Shown here: one piece after another, positions 1 to 11,362 of the stretch
Layout: every line of letters begins with the position of its first letter
Position numbering within the stretch: the stretch's first letter is position 1
Source: Polyporus tsugae
Lineage: Eukaryota > Basidiomycota > Agaricomycetes > Polyporales > Polyporaceae
NCBI GenBank assembly: GCA_024305745.1
Contig: JAHRBS010000012.1
Location: 1,059,001 to 1,123,000, forward strand
DNA: 64,000 nucleotides
Direction of reading: 5' to 3'
Position numbers and translations under genes: made by a program
The notes under the pieces: generated by a model
Told to the model about the DNA's origin: nothing
The model's database searches: none
The model's input: the letters and a program-made list of their open reading frames with translations, nothing else

Positions 1-1625
1 CGGACTCGAAGCACCCTGCGCGCGGTCTGTGGTGGCCCGTGACGACGATGCAGGCGGAGGTGCACCACACGGTTTATGGCTATAGAGAAAGCTCTTAGAG
101 TTTCAGTTGTCGTTGTATCGTGCTTGCATGGTTTCAAGTTCTAGATCGCGTCTATAGAAAATCGCTCTTGTTTATGAAAAGTGTCGATCGTTTGTGTTGA
201 GATGTGTGCGCTGAGCCCGGTCGCAAACGTGGTGATGCAGATATGCACGGGCGTAAAGTTCAGATCCACGGGGGATAATGCACTCAGCTTCAGTCAGTAA
301 CAACCTGCGCGTTTAAGCCACTGACACGGGTTGCCTAAAATAGCGATACAATTTTCTTCGGCTTTTGCCGGGCGTTCAGTATGGTCAGGGCGTTGGTTCA
401 AGCCGCCAGGTTGTTTCAAATTCCATCTGCTAACAGCGTCCTCATTCACCATCATACCTCCCGTCTCGATTACTCATGGTCATATTCATAATATGTACAG
501 AGCGCGATGATAGCCCGACATTGGCATTGGTGGTCGCAGGTAGTCGGATGGTTCAAGAAGTCAATGCCTTAGGCTCAACGGTTTCAATCCACCTGCAGGC
601 TATGGAGCCACACATGGTGAGTACGTGACTACACATATCCAGTCTCCACTCCGCTGTCAATACAGTCTCTATTTAAATTCGTGCTGAAGACATGCGGAAT
701 GTGACCGGGGAGGGGGACAATAATACTTAATGCCGTCACATTAATATTGCGGAACTACTAACGACTCTCTGCGACGGCACGAGCACTCCCGAGCGCTGCA
801 TGCAGTGAAGCCTTCGCCACCTTGATTTCCACTGTGGTAGCTTCATTTTCCATTCCTGTGGGATGCGCGGCTGCCATTTACTGACGTGCTTGGAACACCA
901 TCAGGATGTGGGGTGGCATACCTTCCCTCGACGAAGCTCTTCGTGAGTGTGCGAACCCGCAAGGCCGCTGCGGGCACCCGCTTTCTCAAACACATACCCG
1001 AAGAGCCCGATATGAGCCTTGAAGCATCTGGAACTGTAGAAACATCGGGACGTCCAAAGCAACGGCATAGGAGGATAGGAGTGCACGTGGTCGGTCGCTT
1101 CCAAGCTACCGTGGCACTCGCTGCCGTCATGCTAGTGGCAGGACGCCCATTGCCACGTCTTTGGGCTCCTATACTGCACGGGTAAGGATAGAGGACCACG
1201 GATGTAAAGCAAGTAGCCTGTGATGTTTTCGTGTCTCTTTGACAGAAGGGTGCATACGCCTGACGGTTTACAAGTCGCTTCGGTTCGACAAGCTTAAGAC
1301 AAACATAGTCGAAGTTGGAGAAGTTTCAATGTTCTGAAAGAGCCGACGTACGCCGGGCGTGTTGAACGGGCCAAGTGCCATGATCGGCTTGGAATCGCTT
1401 CATGCCAGCCACGAAGGCGGCCCGTGAGCGCATTGTTGGTTCCCGACATGGCCGAACATGGGCTTCGTTTCGACGAAAGGAACCCCACAACATTGTCGCG
1501 CATCATTTCGTGGAATGTGAATCGTGAGTGTTGGTCGGAGACTCGTGTTTTTCTTTATTGGCGAATTTTGTTTGTCTGACAGTTTGGTCTCGTCACAGGG
1601 CGTGTGTAAGCCCGTCTGATTTGTG
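1..1625. other. Intergenic, no gene seen
   Basis: Only short overlapping frames on both strands, with no recognisable protein pattern or splice-consistent exons. It contains one copy (365-386) of a near-exact dispersed repeat whose partner lies at 2998-3019, on the other side of the HsbA-like gene. Confidence 0.6.
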
Positions 1626-1632
1626 TATAAAA
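1626..1632 (+). promoter_or_regulatory. TATA box of the HsbA-like gene
   Basis: TATAAAA lies 95 bases before the ATG at 1727, a normal fungal spacing for a strongly expressed gene. Confidence 0.6.
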
Positions 1633-1726
1633 GCTGGCACACCGTACCGACACTGATCCTCCATCCCCACATCCCATAACACCTAACAGCCTCTCCAGTC
1701 TCTACAAACACTCAATCTTCACCGCT

Positions 1727-2644
1727 ATGAAGTTCTTCAGCACTTTCCTCACCGCCGGTTTTGTTGTCCTCTTGGGCGTCGTCGGGACCATGGCTCAGAC
1801 CTCGGACCAGGTGATCGGTGCGATCCAATCGTTCATCACCGCGTCCAGCAACCTCGACACGGATGTTACCGCTTTGAACGTAACCAACTTCCCCACTGAG
1901 GGCTTCGTACGTATTCTTTGTATCATCTTTGATATTATTTCCCTGATTCCTGTCCCAGATCATCGCTGACGGGTTTGACAACATCACGGCGGCAGTGAAC
2001 ACCTTCAACGCCGAGTTCTCGGTCAGCATCTACATACAATCCCATACAGTTTTGTGTGCCTGGGGCTCACCGGAAACATTATAGCCTGCCACTCCGCCCT
2101 ACCCCGACAATGCCGCTGTTGCGGTGGTCGAGATCTTGACCACCTTCGTTGAAGTTCACCAGTGAGTTTGCCAACCTTCCCCCCCCCCATTGTTTTTCCG
2201 TATCCTTACCGCCGTCCCATGTGGGACACAGGGCCCTTCTCAACCTTGTCATCGGAAAGCACGTGCGTATTCTCTCTCAAGCATCTCCTTTATCTAGCTC
2301 GTCCTCATTCTATTCTCTCTTTGGAACAGTCCCTCGCGGCTATGTTTGGCTTCACATCTCCCATCGCTGCGGCTCTGCGTAGCTTGGAGGCGGTCGTCGA
2401 CGTAAGCGTTGTCACTCATAAAGATCTGATTCTGACGTCCTTACGACTACCCGCTGATATCGACCCTTGCCAGACTTTCGCCTTCGACCTGATCGCCCTG
2501 ATCCCCACCGAGTCGGACCCCGCTACTTCGCAAGTCGTACGTGCTGTTTCTTCGCCATCCACACCGCGAGCATCAGACTAACTGTTGTCATAGGATGCGT
2601 TGTCCGTGACCTTCACTCAAGCAATCGATACCTACGGGTCTTGA
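1727..2644 (+). CDS. HsbA-like secreted cell-surface protein (hydrophobic surface binding protein A family)
   Basis: Seven exons: 1727-1906, 1959-2021, 2085-2161, 2232-2262, 2330-2401, 2474-2536, 2594-2644. They total 537 nt and encode 178 residues. Residues 1-23 form a signal peptide ending at the MAQ cleavage region. The mature part is all alpha-helical, with the family pattern of aliphatic and Ala-rich helices (VIGAIQSF, IADGFDNITAAV, VVEILTTFV, LRSLEAVVD, FAFDLIALIP). Known HsbA proteins of filamentous fungi are secreted, bind hydrophobic surfaces and can recruit esterases or cutinases; related proteins sit in the cell wall. The ATG follows a TATA box and is the only in-frame start before the signal peptide. 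All introns are 50-75 nt. The family assignment rests on the overall pattern, not on catalytic residues, because the family has none. Confidence 0.83.
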
Positions 2645-3323
2645 GTACTTTGTGTGCACATAGCCTGTCCGCGGTCCCTGGAGTCCCGTGGTTCAGTCCA
2701 ACTGGTTTGACTCCACACGGTTTACGGCCATAGTATCAGTATCTGCTCCTCGCGCTGCATGCTTTCATGCGTTGTTCTTGGTATAGAGTGTACTTTGTTA
2801 GATTGCGTGAATTGGGTCTCAATAGATGTCATTGTTGTTGTCCACTCGTGTTCGAGACTTTTTCTAGTCGAGAGCGAGAGCGCACGACGCCCACGGATGA
2901 GGACCCGCTGTCACTTTTCTTCCTCACAAACGGTGATTCAATTGGGAGCCTTATATTGGCTTTTTCCTGAAACGGAGCCCTATGACTTCGTCGGCTGTTG
3001 CCGGGCGTTCAGTATAGTCCGGCGTCTGAGAGAGAGTCCGTTGAGGCGCTTGTAAATTGGAGTCTCTGCGTCCTGCGTCTTCCCTCCATTACTCCAACGC
3101 TCTCTGTCAAACGCTTGCTCGCGTCTACTTCGCGACCTGAGTATTTCAGGTCTTGAACGTGTTGCAAGTTGTGTCACGATATCTTCGGTGCCCTGGCAAT
3201 CTGGCTTGGGTATGTCGTAGAGCCACACACTCCGTCCATTTCGCTGCCACCTTAGCTTCTCGCCGGTCTCTTCCCTTGTTCCGCGGCTTTGCATCTCAGT
3301 CGACAGAAGGAGGGAACCTCGCC
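2645..3323. other. Intergenic and 5' leader of tRNase Z
   Basis: No independent gene. It holds the second copy of the dispersed repeat (2998-3019). From 3150 an open frame is continuous with tRNase Z and reads like a mitochondrial presequence, but it has no ATG before 3324. Confidence 0.5.
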
Positions 3324-6300
3324 ATGTCTGCCACCTGGAATATCTCTGTTTTAACTTCAGCCTCGTCCGACACGGAACCGACACTCCTCGTCAACTTCGG
3401 GACTGCCAAGTACATCTTCAATGCGAGCGAGGCCATGGGTCGGTCATGGCTGCAGAGCCATCACTCATTCCGGAAGATGAAGGGGATGTTCTTGACGTGT
3501 GTGGGGACTCATAGGTGTGGTGGTGTTGCTGGTACGTGTGCCTTGTCCTGCTCGTGTGCGTGCCAATGCAAAGGGCTGTTTGCGTTTGCATGTTCGCAGA
3601 GCTATTCTGCAGGACCGTCATGTACCGTAGCTACGAAGCTAATACACCTTCTGGGCAGGATTTCTGATGCTGTGTGCGGATGCGTCAGTACCCAACCTGG
3701 ACATTGTGGGACCGTACGGTCTGATGCATTACCTTGCTACCATGCGCGGTTACACCTACCGGTTCGTTTTCAAATCCTCCATACTATGTCGTGGTATTCA
3801 AGGCAGGACCGTAGTCCCATGATGACAGTGAAGGCGATAGAAGCCCCGAAAACCACAATTCAGGAACTGGCTCAGGATCCGATGGGCTCCCCGACCCCCA
3901 TCTTCCAAGACGAATACCTTACGGTATACCCCGTCCCATTGCACCCTTCTGTCAACAATATGGGCCCCGAGGACTCGTCAGACCGATCACTCAAGAGAAA
4001 ACGCTCGCCATCCCCGCCCACCTCGTCGAAACGGCCTTCTGTAACAACCACGGACCACATTGTCGAGTCGGCATCCGCAGCGTTCGCGACCTTATCTCAG
4101 CGCGCGAAGAAGGATGACTTCTCTCCCACCACACTGACAGGTCAAGATGCTCAGGACTGGCGGAAGTTTCTGCTGCAGGAGATGTTCCCGCTGGAGGCAG
4201 CCCCGGAACGGGACACGGCTCTCTCGAAAAAGGAGAAACGTCAGGCCAGACAGGCTGTCGTAGAAGCGACGGCTTCGCCAAGGCTCGCTCCATCGAGATC
4301 ACCGATGTCGCAGGACAAGAAGCATGCACGACTTCCTCGTCTGGACAACTCTGATGGGACGCTCCCGACGCTTGGCTACCTCCTCGTCGGACCGAGCGTG
4401 CGCGGCAGGTTCGACGCGGCGAAGGCTGAGGAACTTGGCATCCCTCGTGGCCCCGCTCGGGCGCGTCTTACCAAAGGCGAGACGGTCACATTCGAGGTGG
4501 ACGACGGTAAAGGCGGCAAGATCCAACGGACGGTCCGGCCAGACGAGTGCGTTGGACCATCCGAGAGCCCTCAGGTCAGGTGTTTGGGACACGATGTGGA
4601 TGCGTGGGTGCTGATGATTACAGTGTAGGCGGTCCTCATTTTGGACGTGCCGACGCCCGCGCATATACCCACCCTGGTGGCGTCTTTTGCGGACTCGCCG
4701 TTCTTCTCGCGATATCGGTCGAAGGATGAGGCCGTGCGGAAGGAGCACCCGTTGTACGCTGTCTACCATATCTGTGGGGCGGGTGTGCTGGAGGACGAGA
4801 GGTACAAGGCGTTCATGAACGAATTTTCGGATGAGACATATGTGAGCTGGCCATTCTCATCTTGAGAACCGTCTGCTTAGGATCGTTATTTGCAGCACGT
4901 CGTTTCCTCGAAGGAGCACTCTCCAAACAAGATCTCGTTCACCCGCACAGCTCTTGTGCAGAGCAAGCTCAACCAATTGGATGCAGAGATGTTCCCGATA
5001 CCGAAGTATGACCTGGTGCCTCAGCGTGACTTTGCATGTGAGTCCCTATTTCTGTTCGACGTCGGTCCAACCCTGAGCTCGTGTCCGTGTAGCCGTGGCG
5101 GGTCTTCCCCCCAAGACGATGTTGTCGCAACGAGATCTTCTGCTAAGCGTACGACCCTTTAAGGCTCCTGACCACGATCCGTTGGCAAGAGAGGACGACT
5201 TTAATCCCCTGGCCGAGTCAAATACCTTGCCCGAGCTGTCGAAGTCGGTCAGCGAGAAATTCGCTGCCGTGAAAGCGCGCGTTGATCAGCGGGTCGGCCG
5301 AGGCAGTCCGGCGAGTCAGCCGGGGGACGACGTCGTGGTAACCGCTCTCGGGACTGGAAGTGCAATACCCACCAGACTGCGTAATGGTATGTGGCATTAT
5401 TTGTGACGCGTGAATGACCTTAGAAATGTCTAACAATGAAACTGTTAGTATCTGGGACATTGATCCAAGTTCCGGGCCATGGCAGCATTCTGCTTGACTG
5501 TGGCGAGGGTACCTGGGGCCAGCTCGCGCGATCGTTCGGCGACGATCCCGCACGCTCCACGGGCGTATGGGCGGTATTGCGTGACCTGAAATGCATATTC
5601 CTGAGCCATATGCACGGCGACCATCATATGGGACTGTCGAAGATCCTGACGATGCGCGCACAGGTACGTCCTCGGCACCCACCCCACCCCACCCCATGCT
5701 TCCGAAGCTCACTATCTGAGGTCGTAGATGAATCCGCCTGCCACGGAACCGCTGTACGTCGTCGGCCTCCGACAGCACTTTATGTGCCTCCTGGAGCGAC
5801 AAGAGCTCGAAGATCAAGGCCTGGCGGATCCCAATGGGGTCATCATGGTCCTCTCTGATGCGCTGAATTGGCGATTCGCTCGCCCGTATGGGAAGAACCA
5901 GGTCGAGGACGAGCCTTTCATGAACGCAGAAAGGTACGCCGACGAGCCCGCTCTAAATGTAGCATATGCGTAGCTGACAGTTGGATTTGAAACCCTTTTT
6001 ACGCCTCTTACGCGTGCCCGCCGAATCGGGAAATCCTAATGCGGAACACGACAATGCAGGTCGCGGGAGAACGCGCAGGCGATGTGCCGCACGCTAGGGC
6101 TGAAGGGCTTCACCACGGTCGACGTCGCGCACCGTACCCGCTGCTACGGCGTGGTGATCAGGCACAGGGACGGCTGGGGGATAGCGTGAGTGCAACTGGC
6201 TTCGTCGTTGTCGTTCTCTGTCCCTCGCCACTGCTCATCGTGTCTTCGATGGGCCATGGCGGGAGGACAAAGCTTCGCGGATCGGAGGCGGGACTGACCC

Positions 6301-6866
6301 GGCTGTCCGTTAAGCTTTTCCGGGGACACCATGCCGACCGAGAACCTCGTCAAGGCGGGCCGCGACGTCACCCTGCTTATCCACGAATCAAGCATGAGCC
6401 CCGAAGAGGAGGAGCTCGCGCGCGAGAAGGCCCACAGTACTTCGGCCCAGGCGATCAACGTCGGCACACGGTGAGTGCTCCGCATCCTTCTGGTGCGCTG
6501 CGGCAGCTGTTGGGTGCGGGTGCGCTGTTTCAGCGTTAATCCTCGGTCACTGAGCCTTCCACCCTGCATCCGCATGCCGCGGCCACGTCTCGCCCCGCGG
6601 GACTGTTTCGTCTAACAAACGTTCGGGTGCACAGAATGCGGGCCCAGAAGCTCCTCCTCACCCACTTCTCCGCCCGGTACCCAGGGATGCCGCCGCGCCA
6701 GGCCGAGGCCTCCGGCGGGCCCCTCATCGGGCTGGCATTCGACTATTCCAGGATACGCTTGGGCGACATGTGGAAGCTCAACGCGTATCTTCCAGCGATC
6801 CAACACGCGTTCGAGGAGATAGGGGACGAGGAGCCCATGGAGATAGACCTCACAAAATTACAGTAG
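3324..6866 (+). CDS. TRZ1: tRNase Z, long form (ELAC2/Trz1 type)
   Basis: Removes 3' trailers from precursor tRNAs in nucleus and/or mitochondria. Eleven exons: 3324-3531, 3659-3761, 3815-4574, 4629-4841, 4896-5037, 5093-5386, 5449-5663, 5728-5933, 6060-6185, 6315-6470, 6635-6866, encoding 884 residues, the size of the long eukaryotic form. The N-terminal pseudo-beta-lactamase half has the motif VGTHRCGGVAGFLM and is followed by a disordered, basic stretch (LKRKRSPSPPTSSKR). The C-terminal catalytic half has GTGSAIP, the metal-binding HMHGDH motif near residues 627-632, SGDT near 758, an IHES motif and the late LLTHFSARY histidine. All catalytic motifs are present, so it should be active. The ATG at 3324 has a good context (GCCATGTCT). 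An upstream in-frame extension resembling a targeting peptide is discussed in the findings. One intron ends in AAG. Confidence 0.95.
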
Positions 6867-7037
6867 ATACTCGCAGACGCTAACATTTACAAATTCCGCT
6901 AATTCGGCGCACACGTTGCCCACCGTTCATCATACCTTGTCCACTCTGTGTCCTACGCCGCATTCCGACCTCTATACATGAGTTTCAACCCCTCAGACGT
7001 CAGCATTGCCTCTTCATTCGAGCGATATATTGCACGC

Positions 7038-10000
7038 TCAGTTGGTCGTCGTGGTGATGACGCTGACACTGAAGGCGGGGGCGTTGTAGGTGAAGGTCGT
7101 GCCGGTGGTGACGTTGCTCAACTGAGGCACGATGGTCTGTGGCGCGGCGTGCGTGTTGCTGGCCGTTTCGGCGCCAGTCAAGAGTTGCAGGGTGCCCGAG
7201 CTGGCGACGGTGCTGAACTGGGTGAGGTCGAAGGTGATGCTTGCAGATGCGCTGCCCGCATTGGCAACCTGTTCGCGCAGCGTTGTCAATCAAGAGATGA
7301 GACAAGATCCGCCCGAGGAAGCAGAACGGCATTATTACCTTGATGAAAGTCTCGCCGGAGCTCGACGAGCGGGTGACACTCCAGTGCAACGTGCCACCGT
7401 TCGTGGGCAGAGTGCTCGAGAGGTATTGGTCGCCCAGGTTGGTGGCGAACAGCTATGCGGCGTGGACAATTCAGAACTTTGAGCACGGGTGCAGACGACA
7501 TGACAAAGAGGCGGACGGCGGTTGTGGCGCACCTTCTGCGCGTAGAAGCTCGTCGACTTGATCACTGATCCAGCACTGCAGCGCAAAAGGTTAACCAGAT
7601 ATGCCAGATTTGCCATAAAGTGTGACACGCACTCGAAGGAGATCAGGTCTGGCGTCTGGCGATAAGCTTTAGATTAAGGGGCTCTGTCAGAGACACGACA
7701 AAGACGCACCCATTGCGTCGAGTTGACATGCTGCGTGAGATGTCAACACTTTAGCTCTGGTGGTGGAGCGGACAATACGAGAGCCTCACCTGCAACAATG
7801 GCGCATACGAAGCGGCGAACACGATGTCGCTGTTGCGTTCTAGACCAGTCATGAACGCAGCTTCTCCGGCGGAGCCTGGTTACAGGGTCGCTGTGAGAGT
7901 CGTCTTCCAGTTGGCTCGGTAAATGAGCTCACTTGCTACAGTTGGCCATAAAAGGCGGCCGGTGGACGTAGACATTGCTGCATATTCCCCCTAGTGGCAG
8001 AAATCAGTGTCGGATAAGCGTATCGAGAACATTCCGCGGCATACTTACCTCGAAGTAGGTCGTCCCGTCCCGCTGAAGACATACTGAGTTTGCACATCGT
8101 GATCGAGCCGTGGAACGTAACTCACCACGAATGAATCGTAATAGAACGCATTCTGGTAGAACCAAGCTGTGGTGGGGTCAAGTTGCGCCCTGCATCCGCA
8201 CGTCGCTTCTAGACTTACTTGGCGTCTGATAGACGTGGACATCATATGCGGGTGGTGCTGGAGAGAGCACTGGACTTCCCACGTCCGATGTCGCGAGGAA
8301 CCCTGCCCAGCGGGTCTGGTCATCGGACTGACGGATGCACTCAGACAAAGGAAACGGACATACGGATTTGAGGGAACTCGGCGGTCAGGTTCCCAAAGAA
8401 ATCGCGCCAGCGATAAGTGTATCTATTGCGAAGACCGACTCAATCATGGTCGATCTCATCCGAGCAGTTTTTGGGGGCGCTCACGTAGAAGAGGCAACGA
8501 AGTCCTGGACGGAGAAACAAACATCAGCGTGTCTATTTGGAGCGGCGATGATGATCTGCATCGTTGTGATAGATGGCAAACCCACCTCGTTTCCGATTTC
8601 CACAAACCGCAGATTGAAGGGCTCAGGGTGGCCCAATGAGGCACGCAGGGCCGCTATATCGCCACCACACGTTCGCGGGTGAAAACTTCCATGAAAGGCT
8701 GAGCTAATAGAATACCTGGTACGCTGCTCGCAGGGTCTCCGATGACGAAGTTAATCTACGGACAGGGTCAGGCACAGCATAATTCACGGAGTCAGCGCTC
8801 TCCGACTTTCCCGGCACCCGCGGAAAGAGGCACTGACCTGGTCCTTGGCCTGCTGGATAAATCCTGCGAGAGCGCTCTCAGGCTCGCTAGTACCTCCGAG
8901 TGCGTATCCTGAAACGGCGTGCGACAGCCAGGCGTGAGGTCAAGCTGAGCAGAGGGACCGCCGGAAGAAGTACTCGCCTGCCCAAACAGCCATGATAGGT
9001 TCCATGCCTACATCTTCGAAAAACTGAAGGTATTCCAGAATACCAAGGCCGCTGCGCACGAAGGACGGTGGATGTTGAGTGCCACAGGGCGTTGATCCGT
9101 GTAAAAGATGCGCTCACTCCGTGTTCACGTATCCCCAGTCGCCTGCACGACCTGGACGGTCGAGCAAGGACCCGACGGTGGCATTCCACTGCCACCTCGT
9201 CGCGGGCGTTTGTCCCTAGATGGGAAGTTCAATTCGCATCGGACTGACAATTAGAGTGAAGGCGGAAACTGACCTCCTAAAATAGAAGAACGTTTGCACC
9301 CGAGCCTAAGTCACAATAGGCGCGAGTAGAGAGCTTACCAAATTGTTCCCGCCTGGGAAGCGGAAGAAGGCTGGTCCCATTTCCGCGAGAGTCTATCAAA
9401 GCCAGCTTGGGCTCAGTTTCGCCAATTCCGTCGGGCACGAAACACGAACCTCCGCAATATCAAGCCGCATTCCATTCGGCCGGTCCTTGAAGGTTGGGGG
9501 GAAGAGCGACAGCATGGCGAAGTTGATGGTCTGTCCCGCTGCTGCGGCTCCGTCGACCGAAATGAAGAAGCTGTTATCATTGTCGGGAGCCGAAATAGTC
9601 GGCTTGAGATCGAGGTTGACCTGTGTCCAGTCTGTCGCCGTTCCGCGGATCTGGGTCGTCGTCTGCGCGAGAATCGCGCCGCCATTTGTACGGAGCCCCA
9701 CCGTGAGCGTTCCGGAGAAGGAGGAAGAAGCGGGGAAGCGGTAGTAGAAAGATGCATTATACGTCCAGGACGAGTTGACTTTGATCCCTGAATCACCAAT
9801 CATCAGTCCCTGTGGAAAGGCAGCACGTGAAATAACACTCTTGTACCCCAGAATCCTTCGTTGGTGAAGCCCACGGCGCCAGAAGAACCACTCGGAACTG
9901 AAAATTGCAGGGAGTTTGGCAGAGAGGTCGAGACCGGGTTCGAATCCGCAATGACAGTGAGCTGGGCATTGCTGAGAGCATGCCACGCCGTCAATGCCCC

Positions 10001-10587
10001 CGACGTGTCTAGGGGAAATGATGAGACACCGCTCCCAGTCTAACAACGTGAGGTTCAAGACGTACTCGGGGTGACCTGTTGGAAAGCCCTGTTTTGCAGC
10101 ACTTTTCCCCCCCTCAAGCCGATCAGTATCTGTAACGCAGCTCCGCTGATCGAAGAGACTTACATTCCGCATAGAGACCGCCATCGCCACTCTGCCCGAT
10201 CACAACGGTGAGCGTTCATGGCAAGGTTTATCTAGGTTGCAGGATGACTTACGTGCTATTTGCAACCACGCACAATCAGGAACGGTGATAATCTTTCTAT
10301 GGTTGGCAAAAAAAAAAACTCACGTTGATGTCCTGGAGACGTGATACGTCCAGACGGGTCAGAGGAGGGGGCAACGATCACAACGAACGGCGTTCTCACT
10401 TCAAACATCTGTCCATCTGCAAGCATCATGCGGTCAGCGGAACATGGCCAAAACATTCAGCAAGTGATGACTGACAGAGAGTAGACGGAACGGAGTGGCT
10501 GGACGTCCTGTTTACCGTCACGGTGACGGCGGCAGACCGTGCGACTAGGCCGCCAAGCAGGAGGTTCGTCAGAAGGTGGAGTCTCAT
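7038..10587 (-). CDS. Secreted GH51 alpha-L-arabinofuranosidase, 27 exons
   Basis: Releases arabinose from arabinoxylan and arabinan outside the cell. The gene starts at ATG 10587 and stops at 7038; spliced exons total 1917 nt, 638 residues. Residues 1-19 are a signal peptide (LLTNLLLGGLVARSAA). Family landmarks in order: LYGQMFEDINHSGDGG, LLQNRAFQQ, DRPNGMRLDIAE, FFRFPGGNNLEGQ, WNATVGSLLDRPGR, DWGYVNTDG, the acid/base Glu in FVEIGNED (about residue 371), TYRWRDFFGNLTAEFP, WFYQNAFYYDSF, the nucleophile Glu in GEYAA (about 449), and a C-terminal beta-sandwich. Twenty-six introns, mostly 50-80 nt, cut it into very short exons, including two of only 3 nt (10253-10255 and 9274-9276) and one of 9 nt (10324-10332). 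The intron 8909-8977 uses a GC donor. A TATA box lies at 10667-10673. No frame breaks were seen. Confidence 0.95.
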
Positions 10588-10666
10588 CGCGTCCAACCAA
10601 GTAAAGTTCCAAGTAAGCACACAAGTACACTGTCGAAAGCACGTCGATGCCATCCGTACCCCGTCA

Positions 10667-10673
10667 CTTTATA
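10667..10673 (-). promoter_or_regulatory. TATA box of the GH51 gene
   Basis: TATAAAG on the minus strand, 80 bases upstream of the ATG at 10587. Confidence 0.55.
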
Positions 10674-11362
10674 CTGCTCGGCGGCCCGTTGCAGAAAGCA
10701 TCCGGGCCGCCAAAATGAATGCACGGAAAAATGTAGATTCGTACTGCCGGCGGAATCATGAAGAGGGCGGGTTAGCTGACGTTTCGCGCGAAGAGGTAGC
10801 GTACGTTCGTCACCGTCGTCATGGCCGACTCGGCCCACCCGTGACGAATCCTTGAGCTTAACCGGACTTCTTTTGCATGAGCGGGCCGTCGCATGTCAGT
10901 GTGTCGCGAAGTGGTGCATACAATCGGCTCGTGATCCCTGGGACTCGGTAGAATGGACACCAAAAGTCACAGCCAAGGAGGGAACCGGCTGCTCTCTAGG
11001 CACAGTTGAAGTTTCCCGGCATGTCAGCTGGGCGTTGGGAGGGCCAGGGAGAACGGCGGCTGGGACGAGCTCGAGGATGGCGAGGAAGAGAGGTTGCGTT
11101 GGACGATGCCGCCGGACCGCCGGAGTCAATATCCCCCCCGGTGGCGGTGCCGCTGGTGGCGTGCCGATGGGAGTCGCGCGGCCCATGTACCGCAGGGCCA
11201 GTCCGTGGCAAGTGTCTATGAAGCAGCTTTGAACGAAATGGCGAGGTTAGGAAGTAAGTACAAGGTCATAAATACAACAAAATCCCATAGAGAGGCTGTA
11301 AACTACCTGTTAGTCTATTTTGTACAATACTCCGCACTGCCCCGTCGATGACAGGCACCCAA
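10674..11362. other. Intergenic between GH51 promoter and desaturase 3' end
   Basis: GC-rich, with overlapping short frames on both strands and no protein pattern. It contains the upstream promoter of GH51 and the terminator side of the desaturase gene. Confidence 0.6.

Noticed and set aside
3153..3323. tRNase Z start at 3153
   Set aside because: The codon is TTG, not ATG. The first ATG is 3324 in good context. The upstream frame is kept only as a finding.
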